Source of the DNA: Roseococcus sp. SDR
Lineage (GTDB): Bacteria > Pseudomonadota > Alphaproteobacteria > Acetobacterales > Acetobacteraceae
Direction of reading: 5' to 3'
Length of the DNA: 64,000 nucleotides
NCBI RefSeq assembly: GCF_019083995.1
Contig: NZ_JAHRCU010000005.1
Location: 186,001-250,000 of the forward strand
The position numbers and the translations under genes were made by a program. The notes under the pieces were generated by a model. The model did no database searches. It saw only the letters and a program-made list of their open reading frames with translations, and was not told where the DNA came from. Positions 52,080-60,936 of this stretch are shown in pieces. Within the stretch, counting starts at the first letter, position 1. Each line of letters opens with the position of its first letter.

Positions 52080-53308
52080 ACCTGCCGCTCTCCACCGAGC
52101 GCCTCTGGGCGCGGCTGATGGAGATGGCGGCGATCGGCCCCATTCCGGGCGGCGGCAACAACCGCCCGGCGCTCTCCGCGCTGGATGGAGAGGCGCGGGC
52201 GCTGCTGGCGCGCTGGGGTGCCGAGATCGGGCTGACGCTCTCCGTGGATCGCCTCGGCAACATGGCGCTGCGGCGCGAGGGCAGGGACCCGACGCGCAAG
52301 CCCGTGCTGGTGGGCAGCCATCTGGACACCCAGCCCACCGGCGGCAAGTTCGATGGGCCCTATGGCGTGCTGGCTGGCCTCGAGATCCTGCACGCTTTGC
52401 ACGAAAGCGGCACGGAGACCGAGGCGCCCATCATCCTGGTGAACTGGACCAGCGAGGAGGGCTGCCGCTTCAGCCCCTCCATGATCGGCGCCGCCGGCGC
52501 CATGGGCGTGCTGAGCGAGGCGGAGGTGCTGGCCCGCCCCGCGCTGGATGACGGGCAGCCCTATGGCGAAGCGCTCGCCGCCACCGGTTGGGCCGGCCCG
52601 GCCGACCCCGCAGGCTTGCAGGACGCCGCCGCCTATTTCGAAGCGCATATCGAGCAAGGCCCGGTGCTGGAGGCCGAAGGGTTTGACCTCGGCATCGTCA
52701 CCGGCGGCTTCGCCACCGAGCGTGCGCTGGTCACCGTCACCGGCGAGACCAGCCATGCCGGCACCACGCCCATGGAGATGCGGCGCGACGCCGTGCTGGC
52801 CGCGGCCGAGATGATCACGGCGGGCGAGGGCGTGCTGCACCGCATCGCCCCCGAGGCGCGCATGACGATCTGCCGCTTCCTGGTGGAGCCCGGCGCGGAT
52901 GGCGTGGTGCCGGGCCAGGTGCGCTTCGCCTTTGAATACCGCCACCCCTCGGACGCCGTGCTGGCGCAATTGCTCGGCGAGGCCGACGCCGCCATGGCGG
53001 CCATCGCCACGCGCCGTGGCCTCTCCGTGAAGCGCGAGCCCTATTGGAGCTTCGCCGCCGTGCATTTCGACGCGGGCCTGGCGCAGCGCCTGCGCGCCAG
53101 CGCCGATCGCCACGGCTTCCGCCACCGGGACATCCTCTCGGGCGCGGGGCATGATGCCTATCACGCGGCGGCGTGCATGCCTGCCGTCATGCTCTTCATC
53201 CCCTGCCATGGCGGCATCAGCCACCATCCGAGTGAATCCATCTCCCGCGACTGGGCGGAGAAGGGGCTGCGGGTGCTGGCCGATTCCGTGCTGGAGACGG
53301 CGCGGTGA
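52076..53308 (+). CDS. M20 hydantoinase/carbamoylase-family amidase, copy 2
   Basis: A 410-residue paralogue of the previous gene: GSHLDTQPTGGKFDGPYG, NWTSEEGCRFSPSMIGAAG, AHIEQGPVLEAEG. It starts at GTG 52076 overlapping the preceding stop (GTGA). The pair looks like a tandem duplication with substrate divergence: copy 1 has GTAKGGCNRQ where copy 2 has GPIPGGGNNR near the N-terminus. Confidence 0.9.
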   Translation: MNLPLSTERLWARLMEMAAIGPIPGGGNNRPALSALDGEARALLARWGAEIGLTLSVDRLGNMALRREGRDPTRKPVLVGSHLDTQPTGGKFDGPYGVLAGLEILHALHESGTETEAPIILVNWTSEEGCRFSPSMIGAAGAMGVLSEAEVLARPALDDGQPYGEALAATGWAGPADPAGLQDAAAYFEAHIEQGPVLEAEGFDLGIVTGGFATERALVTVTGETSHAGTTPMEMRRDAVLAAAEMITAGEGVLHRIAPEARMTICRFLVEPGADGVVPGQVRFAFEYRHPSDAVLAQLLGEADAAMAAIATRRGLSVKREPYWSFAAVHFDAGLAQRLRASADRHGFRHRDILSGAGHDAYHAAACMPAVMLFIPCHGGISHHPSESISRDWAEKGLRVLADSVLETAR

Positions 53309-53805
53309 CGCCCATCCTGACCAGCGAACGCCTGACACTGCGCGAATTCCGCGCCGAGGATTTTGCGCCCTTCGCCGATTTCTGGGCCAGCGAGGCCTCG
53401 CGCTTCGTGGGCGGACCCTGCGGCCGCGCCGATGCCTGGCGCCGCATGGCCATGTATGCCGGGCACCGCGTGCTGCGCGGCTATGGCATCTGGGTGCTGG
53501 AACTCACGGGCGAGGGAAGCGTGGTCGGCCAGGCGGGCCTCTGGTTCCCCGAAGGCTGGCCCGAGCCCGAGATCCATTGGACGCTCTTCCCCGCCCATCA
53601 GGGCCGCGGCTACGCCACCGAGGCGGCGCGCGCCATCCGCCGCCACGCCCGCGATGACCTCGGCTTCACGCGCCTCGTCAGCTGCATCGAACCCGCGAAT
53701 GATGCCTCCGTCCGGGTCGCGCGCCGGCTGGGCGCGACGCGCGAGGGCAGCGTGACGGTCCCGCCGCGGGTCATGGATCTCTATCGCCACAACATGGATT
53801 TCTGA
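53305..53805 (+). CDS. RimJ/RimL-type GNAT acetyltransferase
   Basis: A 166-residue acetyltransferase with LTSERLTLREFRAEDF at the start and the acetyl-CoA loop FPAHQGRGYATEAARAI. Alternative substrates cannot be told apart. GTG 53305 overlaps the M20 copy 2 stop, so it belongs to the same operon. Confidence 0.87.
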   Translation: MTPILTSERLTLREFRAEDFAPFADFWASEASRFVGGPCGRADAWRRMAMYAGHRVLRGYGIWVLELTGEGSVVGQAGLWFPEGWPEPEIHWTLFPAHQGRGYATEAARAIRRHARDDLGFTRLVSCIEPANDASVRVARRLGATREGSVTVPPRVMDLYRHNMDF

Positions 53806-53807
53806 AC

Positions 53808-55367
53808 ATGCGCATCGCCGTCGCCGGCTTCCTGCACGAAAGCCATTCCTTCGCCCCGCGCCCGACCGAATGGGCGAATTTCCTGACGCCCGGTGGGCTG
53901 CCTGCGCTGCAACGCCCGGCCGCGATGATGGAGGGCCTGAAGGGCACCTCCACCTGCGCCTGGGGCGGCATCAGCGAGGCGATGAAACACGGCGCCAGCA
54001 TCGCCCCGCTCGGCTGGTGCTTCGCCAACCCAGCCGGCCCCGTGACGCGCGAGGCCTTCGAGCGGATCAGCGCGATGATTGTGGATGCGCTCTCGGTCGC
54101 GATGGAGGAAGCGACCGTGGACGGGGTCTTCCTTGACCTGCATGGCGCCATGGTGAGCGATGACTATCCGGATGCGGAGGGCGAACTCATGCGCCGCGTG
54201 CGCGCGGTGGTGGGGCCGGCCATGCCGCTCGCCATCACGCTCGACCCGCATGCCAACATGACGCGGCAGATGGCGGAGCTGGCCGATGTCATCGTGCCCT
54301 ATCGCACCTATCCGCATGTGGACATGCTGGCGGTGGGCCAGCGCGCCATGGCGCTGCTGATCCGGCGCATCCAGCGCGGCCAGCCCTGGGCCATGGCCTT
54401 CCGGGAGCTCGATTTCCTCATCCCCATCACCAGCCAATGCACGATGGTGGAGCCGATGGCGGGTGTGATGGCGCAGCGCGCGGAGATCGAGGCCGGCGTG
54501 GTCGAGCTCGCCTATTGCTTCGGCTTCCCCTACGCGGATTTCGCGGGCTGCGGCCAGGCCATCGCCGCCTATGCCGAGACGCCGGAAGCCGCCGCAGCCG
54601 CGGCAGAGGCGCTGGCCAAGGCGATCCGCGCGCGCGAGGCGAGCTTCGCCGGCGCGGTGCAGCCGGCGGCGGAAGCCGTCGCGGAGGCGATCCGCTCCTC
54701 CGGCGGCAAGCCCATCATCATCGCCGACACGCAGGACAATCCGGGCGGCGGCGGACATGGCGACACCACCGGCCTGCTGGCGGAACTCATCGCGCAGGAT
54801 GCGCAGGGCGCCGTGCTGGCGCCCATGAACGACGCCGAGAGTGCGGCCGCCTGCCACGCGGCGGGCGAGGGGGCGACCATCACCCTGGCACTGGGCGGCA
54901 AGAGCGATGGCGTGCCGCTCACCGTGACCGGCGTGATCGAGAAGCTGGGCGATGGCCGCTTCACCCTGACCGGCCCCATGGGCAAGGGCAACCCGGCCGA
55001 TCTCGGCCCCTCGGCGCTGCTGCGCATCGGCGGCGTGCGCGTCGTCATCGTCAGCCGCAAGATGCAGGCGCATGACCAGTCCATCTTCCTGCAACTCGGC
55101 GTGGACCCGGCGCAGGAAAAGATCGTGGCGGTGAAGTCCAGCGTGCACTTCCGCGCGCATTTCCAGCCGATCGCGGCCAGCGTGCTGGTGGCCGCGGCAC
55201 CCGGCCCGGTGGTGGCGGACCCCGCCACGCTGCCCTTCACCGCGCTGCGCGAGGATATGCGCCTGCGCCCGGGCGATAATCGCCGCTTCGGCTGGCAGAA
55301 GTATCGCCAGCCGAAGAAGGGGCCGCAATCGGTGCTGGAGATTCCGGAGAAGGAAGAAGAGGCTTGA
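53808..55367 (+). CDS. M81-family metallopeptidase (MlrC-like)
   Basis: A 519-residue protein opening MRIAVAGFLHESHSFAP, with DLHGAMVSDDYPDAEGE and ITLDPHANMT carrying zinc ligands, and a C-terminal MlrC domain (IADTQDNPGGGGHGDTTG). MlrC cleaves the linearised microcystin peptide; most homologues have unknown peptide or amide substrates. Last gene of the M20-GNAT-M81 operon. Confidence 0.9.
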   Translation: MRIAVAGFLHESHSFAPRPTEWANFLTPGGLPALQRPAAMMEGLKGTSTCAWGGISEAMKHGASIAPLGWCFANPAGPVTREAFERISAMIVDALSVAMEEATVDGVFLDLHGAMVSDDYPDAEGELMRRVRAVVGPAMPLAITLDPHANMTRQMAELADVIVPYRTYPHVDMLAVGQRAMALLIRRIQRGQPWAMAFRELDFLIPITSQCTMVEPMAGVMAQRAEIEAGVVELAYCFGFPYADFAGCGQAIAAYAETPEAAAAAAEALAKAIRAREASFAGAVQPAAEAVAEAIRSSGGKPIIIADTQDNPGGGGHGDTTGLLAELIAQDAQGAVLAPMNDAESAAACHAAGEGATITLALGGKSDGVPLTVTGVIEKLGDGRFTLTGPMGKGNPADLGPSALLRIGGVRVVIVSRKMQAHDQSIFLQLGVDPAQEKIVAVKSSVHFRAHFQPIAASVLVAAAPGPVVADPATLPFTALREDMRLRPGDNRRFGWQKYRQPKKGPQSVLEIPEKEEEA

Positions 55368-55374
55368 GGGCGCC

Positions 55375-55746
55375 TCAGGGGCAGGTGATCTGCAGGTAGC
55401 GCAGCACATGGGGCACCGAGGGGCCGGTGCCCCTGATCGGCTCCTGCCCCAGGGTGGCGGGGATTACGCTGCTCATGTTGGTGACGGAAAGCTGCGCGGA
55501 AGCGGCCGGCAGGGTCCCGGGGGGCGGAACGAACTGGACCGTCAGGGTGACTTGGGGGGCACCTGGCGTCCATTGGGCGAAGTTTGCGAAGACGTCGTAG
55601 CGATAGGTCGGGCCCCCGCTCCCCATGCCGAACCCGATGCTGGTGGTGACGACGATCGTGTTGTTGCAGACGAAAGCCTGGGCGGTCTGGGCGGATGCGG
55701 GGCCGCCTGGCAGCAGCAAGGCGGCAAGGGCGAGGGCAAGACGCAT
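55375..55746 (-). CDS. Small secreted protein, unknown function
   Basis: A 123-residue product with a signal peptide (MRLALALAALLLPGGPASAQ) and a beta-rich mature chain (VCNNTIVVTTSIGFGMG, VTLTVQFVPPPG) bounded by one Cys near each end (FVCNN, QITCP), suggesting a disulfide-closed sandwich. No family is recognised. It is convergent with the M81 gene. Confidence 0.68.
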   Translation of the reverse strand: MRLALALAALLLPGGPASAQTAQAFVCNNTIVVTTSIGFGMGSGGPTYRYDVFANFAQWTPGAPQVTLTVQFVPPPGTLPAASAQLSVTNMSSVIPATLGQEPIRGTGPSVPHVLRYLQITCP

Positions 55747-55844
55747 GTCGGTTCACTCCTGTTCCCGCTCATCTGGCCCGAGCCTCCGGGGCGCGCCAAT
55801 CGGACCGGCGGATGGCGGCGATCCGCGAGGCCGATGACCGCCGA

Positions 55845-57473
55845 TCACGCCGCGCTCGCCATCTCCCGCCCGCGGATGAAGTCGCTGGCCTTCTCGGCGA
55901 TCATCAGCGTCGTCGCATAGGTATTGGCGCTGACCATGGCCGGCATGATGGAGGCGTCCACCACGCGCAGCCCCGTCATGCCATGCACGCGCAGGCGGTC
56001 ATCCACCACCGAGGTCGGGTCATCGGCCGGGCCCATCCGCGCGGTGCCGATCAGGTGGTAGGTCGTGCTGCCATTCTTGAAGGCGAAGTCCAGCAGCTCG
56101 TCATCCGTCTGCACATCGGGGCCGGGCAGGGTTTCGCGATCCACGAAGGGGGCGAGCTCGGGCGTCGAGAGCATCCGCCGCAGCAGGCGCATGCCGCCGA
56201 TATGCACGCGGCGATCCATCTCGTCCGAGAGGTAATTGGGCTGGATCTCCGGGTCCTCGAAGACGTCGGTGCTGCGGGCGCGGACCCAGCCCTTGCTCTC
56301 GGGCCGGTGCTGCCAGGCGCCGGCGGTCATGCCGGGATAATCGTCCAGCACATAGACCATGCCCTCCTTGTAGGAGCCGGGCGTGAAGACGCATTGCAGG
56401 TCGGGCTGGTCGAGGCCTTCGAAGCTTTTCCAGAAGACATGCGCGTGGCTGGGTGCGGTGGCGAGGATATTGGGCTGGCCGGTGCCCCAGCGCAGCAGCT
56501 GCTTGCCAAGGTTGAGGCCCTTGGAGAGCTCGTTCAGCGTCTGCGTGCCGGGCTTGGCGCGCATCACGAAGCGGCTCGCGTAGTGGTCGCGGAAATTCTC
56601 GCCGACGCCGGCGAGTTCGTGCCGGACCGCGACGCCCAGCTTCTGCAGCAGCCAGCCGGGCCCGATGCCGGAGACCTGCATCAGGCGCGCGGTATTGGCC
56701 GTGCCGCCCGAGAGGATCACCTCGCGCCGCGCACGCACCTCGACGGGCTTGCCGCCGCGCTCCGAGAGGTAGCGCACGCCGACGGCGCGCTTGCCCTCCA
56801 GGATGATCTCGCACGCCCTCGCATTGGTGCGCAGCGAGAGGTTGGGGCGGTTCAGCGCATTGTGCAGGAAGGCGCGATAGGCGCTGACGCGGCGGCCGTT
56901 CAGGATCGCGCGCTGGAAATAGCCGACTCCCGCCTGGTCACCGCTGTTGTAGTCGGGATTGCGGGGGATGCCCAAGCCCACGCAGCCGGCGATGAAGGCT
57001 TCGGTCACCGGATGGATCCAGTCCATGTCGGTGACGGGAATGCCCTCGGTGCGGCCGCGCCGCTCGGGGTCACCATAGCCGATGCGGCGCTCGGTGCGCA
57101 TGAAATAGGGCAGGCAATCCGCATAGCCCCAGCCGCGATTGCCGCGCTGCGCCCAGTGGTCCAGGTCGTTCGGCTGGCCGCGATTGTAGATCATGCCGTT
57201 GACGGAGGAGGAGCCGCCCAACGTGCGCCCCTGCACGGTCGCGATGCGCCGCCCGCCGGTGCGCTCGGTGGGTTCGGTGCTGAACTGCCAGGTCACACCC
57301 GGGTCCTTCAGTGTCTTGATGAAGCCGGCCGGGATATGGATGAAGGGGTTGCGGTCCTTCGGGCCGGCCTCCAGCACGCAGACGCTGGATTGGGCATCCT
57401 CGCTGAGCCGTGCCGCGAGCAGCGACCCCGCCGCCCCGCAGCCTACGATCACATAATCGAACTCATCCGCCAT
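55845..57473 (-). CDS. GMC-family FAD oxidoreductase (choline/alcohol dehydrogenase-like)
   Basis: A 542-residue flavoprotein with the FAD motif DYVIVGCGAAGSLLAARLSE at the N-terminus, GRTLGGSSSVNGMIYNRG (GMC signature 1) and a conserved C-terminal YHLIGTARMG and ASIMPAMVSANTYATTLMIAEKA region holding the catalytic His/Asn. The substrate is an alcohol of unknown type. Start ATG 57473 (MADEFDYV); codons upstream to 57506 are unlikely. Confidence 0.9.
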   Translation of the reverse strand: MADEFDYVIVGCGAAGSLLAARLSEDAQSSVCVLEAGPKDRNPFIHIPAGFIKTLKDPGVTWQFSTEPTERTGGRRIATVQGRTLGGSSSVNGMIYNRGQPNDLDHWAQRGNRGWGYADCLPYFMRTERRIGYGDPERRGRTEGIPVTDMDWIHPVTEAFIAGCVGLGIPRNPDYNSGDQAGVGYFQRAILNGRRVSAYRAFLHNALNRPNLSLRTNARACEIILEGKRAVGVRYLSERGGKPVEVRARREVILSGGTANTARLMQVSGIGPGWLLQKLGVAVRHELAGVGENFRDHYASRFVMRAKPGTQTLNELSKGLNLGKQLLRWGTGQPNILATAPSHAHVFWKSFEGLDQPDLQCVFTPGSYKEGMVYVLDDYPGMTAGAWQHRPESKGWVRARSTDVFEDPEIQPNYLSDEMDRRVHIGGMRLLRRMLSTPELAPFVDRETLPGPDVQTDDELLDFAFKNGSTTYHLIGTARMGPADDPTSVVDDRLRVHGMTGLRVVDASIMPAMVSANTYATTLMIAEKASDFIRGREMASAA

Positions 57474-57486
57474 GGCGCTTCCCCCG

Positions 57487-57529
57487 GTGTTGGCGAAGCC
57501 TAGCAAGGGGAATGCGGCCGAGCCAACAC
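57487..57529. repeat. Interrupted inverted repeat in the GMC/MORN divergent gap
   Basis: Perfect 8-bp arms GTGTTGGC (57487-57494) and GCCAACAC (57522-57529), flanked by C-rich and G-rich runs that extend the pairing with one bulge; the loop is 27 bases. The 190-base gap also has an A/T patch TTATAT at 57577-57582, a possible -10 for the MORN gene. Confidence 0.4.
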
Positions 57530-57663
57530 GGGGCCGGCCACCGCCCCTTGCCGTTCGTTTCGTCTCTGCTCAAGATTTATATCAGGCAAGGCAAAGGTGG
57601 GATGGCACGGGGCGGTGTTGGATGCCGCTCCTGGCCGCTCGCGTCGGAGAAGGTGATCGGGCG

Positions 57664-59235
57664 ATGCGGATCGGAAGGGCGGCGCTCGCCGCATGGGCCT
57701 GGGCCATGCTCCTTGCCTTTCCGGCCTTCGCGCAGCAGAGCAGCTGGGTCTGCTTCATCGAGGGCGGCAAGCGGGAGCCCGCGCATTTCGAGCCGAACGG
57801 CAATGTCTATGTCGGCCGTCACGCGACGACGGAGGGGCTGGCCTTCAACGAGGCGATCGAGGCCTGCGAGCGGGGCGAGGGCAACCGCAACGCCTGCCAG
57901 GGCTCGATGACGCCGGGCGCGATCTGCCGGGAGATGGATGCGCAGCGCGCCGCCGCCTATCAGCCCGTGTTCCGTCGCCCGATGAACGTGACGCCCGGCG
58001 ACTACCAGTGCGAGGCGCGCGGCACGGCGCCGATCGGCTATGGGGTGGGTTGGAACGGCCAGTTCCATTCCACCACCAACCCGGACTACCAGGCGGCGCG
58101 CCGCGCCATGGAGGCGCTCTGCACCAGTTCCACCTGCGAGCCGATGCGCTGCTTCCGGCGATCCGGCACGCCGCCCCAGCAGACGCAGGCCCAGCAGACG
58201 CAGCCCCAACCGGCGGCTGGCGGCGGTGGTGGGGGTGGCGGCACGGCCGCGCAGAGCTTCCAGCCGGGCCAGGTGCAGTATTTCTGGCGAGAGCTGGGCG
58301 GCAATTGGCGCAGCGCGACGACGCAGAGCAATGTGCAGGCCTGCAACTACGCGAGTGCCGAGGCCTGCGACGCCGGGAATGTCCGCGCCTATGCCCCCGG
58401 CGCCACGCAGGCGCTGCACCTCAATGGCTGCAACGCGCCGCCCATCCAGATCCAATGCGTGGTCGAGGCGCGGAGTGCGCCGCCACCGCCCCCTCGGCCG
58501 GTGACGCCCCCTTCGGCGGGCGCGCCCCCGCCGCCATCGCCCGACACCTTGGCCCAGCCGGGCCGCCCGGGCTGGACGGTGGATGCGCGCAACGGCTGCT
58601 GGGTGTGGAATGCCAACCCACGGGCGGATTCGAGGGTCACCTGGGACGGCGCCTGCCCGCGCGGCCCAGCGGAGGGGCCCGGCAGCGGCGACTGGCGCTG
58701 GACGGAAGACGGCCAGGCGCGCCTCGCCCGCTTCGAGGGGCCGCGGCGCGAGGGGCGCGCGCACGGCCAGGGCACCTATATCTACGCCAATGGCAACCGC
58801 TATGAGGGGATGTACCAGGATGGCCGCCAACAGGGGCGCGGCGTCTACACCTGGGCCAATGGCGACCAGTATGAGGGCGAGTTCCGCGATGGGCAGCGCA
58901 CCGGCCGCGCCACCATGAGCTGGGCCAATGGCAACCGTTATGTCGGCGAGTTCCTGGATGGCCTGCGCAGCGGCCAGGGCCGACAGACCTTTGCGAGCGG
59001 CGACAGTTACGAGGGCAGGTTCCTGGCCAACAAGTTTCATGGCCAGGGCGTCTATGTGTGGCGCAGCGGCACGCGCTATTCGGGCGAGTGGAAGGCGGAT
59101 CGGCCCGATGGCCAGGGCGAATACTATGTCGCCTCGACACGCACCACCTATCGCGGCACCTGGGTCGATGGCTGCTATCGCGGCGCCGATGGCCGCCGCG
59201 CCTCGGCGACGCGTCCCTTGAGCGAGTGCCGGTAA
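57664..59235 (+). CDS. Secreted MORN-repeat protein
   Basis: A 523-residue precursor with a signal peptide (MRIGRAALAAWAWAMLLAFPAFA). A Cys-rich N-terminal region (about 25-165) follows, then a Gln/Pro/Gly low-complexity linker with eight consecutive Gly, a second Cys-containing domain (about 200-280) and a Pro-rich linker. Six MORN-type repeats of about 23 residues occupy roughly 367-500 (GQGTYIYANGNRYEGMYQDG and successors). MORN sheets bind lipid or protein; in bacteria roles are mostly unknown. Start ATG 57664 gives the signal peptide. Confidence 0.85.
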   Translation: MRIGRAALAAWAWAMLLAFPAFAQQSSWVCFIEGGKREPAHFEPNGNVYVGRHATTEGLAFNEAIEACERGEGNRNACQGSMTPGAICREMDAQRAAAYQPVFRRPMNVTPGDYQCEARGTAPIGYGVGWNGQFHSTTNPDYQAARRAMEALCTSSTCEPMRCFRRSGTPPQQTQAQQTQPQPAAGGGGGGGGTAAQSFQPGQVQYFWRELGGNWRSATTQSNVQACNYASAEACDAGNVRAYAPGATQALHLNGCNAPPIQIQCVVEARSAPPPPPRPVTPPSAGAPPPPSPDTLAQPGRPGWTVDARNGCWVWNANPRADSRVTWDGACPRGPAEGPGSGDWRWTEDGQARLARFEGPRREGRAHGQGTYIYANGNRYEGMYQDGRQQGRGVYTWANGDQYEGEFRDGQRTGRATMSWANGNRYVGEFLDGLRSGQGRQTFASGDSYEGRFLANKFHGQGVYVWRSGTRYSGEWKADRPDGQGEYYVASTRTTYRGTWVDGCYRGADGRRASATRPLSECR

Positions 59236-59251
59236 CCGCCCGCAGCCATCC

Positions 59252-59983
59252 TCAGAAGGGCGAGATGATGTCGAGCAGCTGCTGCCCGAGCCGCGGCTGC
59301 TGGATGTCCGAGAGCGAGCCGCGCCCGCCATAGGAGATGCGCGCCTCGGCCAGCCGGTCATGCCGCACCGTGTTGTCGGAGGCGATGTCCTGCGGGCGGA
59401 GAATGCCTTGCAGCGAAAGCTCGCGCATCTCGTTGTTCACCCGCACCTCCTGCCGCGCCATCACCACCATGTTGCCGTTGGGCAGGGTCTGCGTGACGGT
59501 GCCGGCGAGGCGCAGGTTGACCGTCTCGTTGCGCCGGACATTGCCGTTGCCGTCGCTGTTGCCGGCGCTGTCGGTGTTGAGCAGCGCGGAGGGCACGGCG
59601 CCCGGCGGATAGAGCCGCCGCGGCGCGCGCTCCTGCCCGTAGAGATTGACGGCGGCGGCCGTCTCGCTGCCGGTGCGGCTGCGCTGCGTGCGGTTGGCGA
59701 GCTGCGCGTCGTCATCGATGGTGACGAGGATGGTGATGAGGTCCCCCACCTGCGCCGCGCGCTGGTCGCGCAGGAAGGTGCGGCTGCCGGGGCGCCAGAG
59801 CGAATTGGCGAGCGGCGGCGCCTCATAGGGGGCGGGCATGGGCATGGAGACGGGGCGGTAACGGGGGTCCTGCGTCGGGTCCGTCACCGGCGAGAAATCG
59901 GGCGCGCGGCCGATGCGTGAGAGGCGCTCGGCCTGGCCGCAGGCGGCCAGGGCCAGCGGCAGGAGGAGAAGCGCGGCCTTCAT
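59252..59983 (-). CDS. flgH: Flagellar L-ring lipoprotein
   Basis: Outer-membrane ring subunit of the flagellar basal body. The 243-residue precursor has the lipobox LAAC (mature Cys15), SLWRPGSRTFLRDQRAAQVGDLITI and the conserved end GSLSDIQQPRLGQQLLDIISPF (in parts). It overlaps flgA by four bases (ATGA). Last gene of the flgFGAH set. Confidence 0.95.
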   Translation of the reverse strand: MKAALLLLPLALAACGQAERLSRIGRAPDFSPVTDPTQDPRYRPVSMPMPAPYEAPPLANSLWRPGSRTFLRDQRAAQVGDLITILVTIDDDAQLANRTQRSRTGSETAAAVNLYGQERAPRRLYPPGAVPSALLNTDSAGNSDGNGNVRRNETVNLRLAGTVTQTLPNGNMVVMARQEVRVNNEMRELSLQGILRPQDIASDNTVRHDRLAEARISYGGRGSLSDIQQPRLGQQLLDIISPF

Positions 59984-60936
59984 CGCGCGGCCACCGGGAT
60001 GGCGCCCATGGCCACGCGCACCCGGCCGGGTGCCACGGCCACCCCCTCGACGATGTTGCGGCTGGCGAGGTTCATCACCGGCACCGTGGCGCCGCGCGCG
60101 GCGGCTTCCAGCGCGCGGCCCTGGGCGGTGAGCTGAAGCCCGCCCGCATCCAGCAGCAGCGTCACCAGCGCGTTCTTCTGCACGATGGAGGGCGGGCCGA
60201 GATCCACCAGCGCGAAGCCCTGTTCGGCGGCCATGGGCCGGCGCAGCTCCTGGCCCACCACCTGGGCGAGCTGCTGCGCCTGGCCGGGCCGCACGCGCTC
60301 GGCGCGCAGGCGGGCGAGGCGGGCATCATTCGGGCCGATCACCTCGCCCAGCGCCAGGCGCCGCGTGGCGACGACGACGGGCACCGTGACGACGGCCCGG
60401 CCGGCGAGGCGCATGCGCTGCGTGCCCGCGCCATCGGCCAGCACGACGAGCGTGGCCTGGAAGCGCGCACCGGGCTGCTCGACGCTCACCCCTTCGAGGG
60501 CGAGCTGGAACCAGGCCTGGGCGGGGATCATGGGCGGGATCAGGCCGGGGAGTTCGATCTCCATCTCGGGCTCGATGCCGTGGCGCGTGAGTTCGTCGCG
60601 CAGCAGCGCCTCGATCTCGGCGCGTGGCACGGTGCGGCCGGGACGCTCGATGACGACGCGCTCGGTGCCGGTCAGGGGCCGCCAGTTCACGCCGTTCTGG
60701 CGTGCGATGTTCACGATGTTCTGGACCTCCAGCACCATCCGGCGCCCGGGCTGGGGGCTGGCGGCGATGACCCGCTCCGCATGCGGGCCCGCCTGGTCGA
60801 AGAGGTCGCCGACGCGCAGCACCTCGCCATCGAGCAGCGCGTGTGGGCGCAGGATGGCGGGCGGCGGCGCGTTCTGCGCTTGCGCGCGGGCGGGCAGAGC
60901 GAGGGCGGCCAGCGCCAGGAGAGGGCGGCGCTGCAT
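59980..60936 (-). CDS. flgA: Flagellar P-ring assembly chaperone
   Basis: Periplasmic chaperone for FlgI P-ring assembly. The 318-residue precursor has a signal peptide (MQRRPLLALAALALPARAQA) and SAF-domain-like C-terminal half with ATRRLALGEVIGPNDARLARL and the end SRNIVEGVAVAPGRVRVAM. It begins at a TAATG overlap with flgG. Confidence 0.92.
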   Translation of the reverse strand: MQRRPLLALAALALPARAQAQNAPPPAILRPHALLDGEVLRVGDLFDQAGPHAERVIAASPQPGRRMVLEVQNIVNIARQNGVNWRPLTGTERVVIERPGRTVPRAEIEALLRDELTRHGIEPEMEIELPGLIPPMIPAQAWFQLALEGVSVEQPGARFQATLVVLADGAGTQRMRLAGRAVVTVPVVVATRRLALGEVIGPNDARLARLRAERVRPGQAQQLAQVVGQELRRPMAAEQGFALVDLGPPSIVQKNALVTLLLDAGGLQLTAQGRALEAAARGATVPVMNLASRNIVEGVAVAPGRVRVAMGAIPVAAR

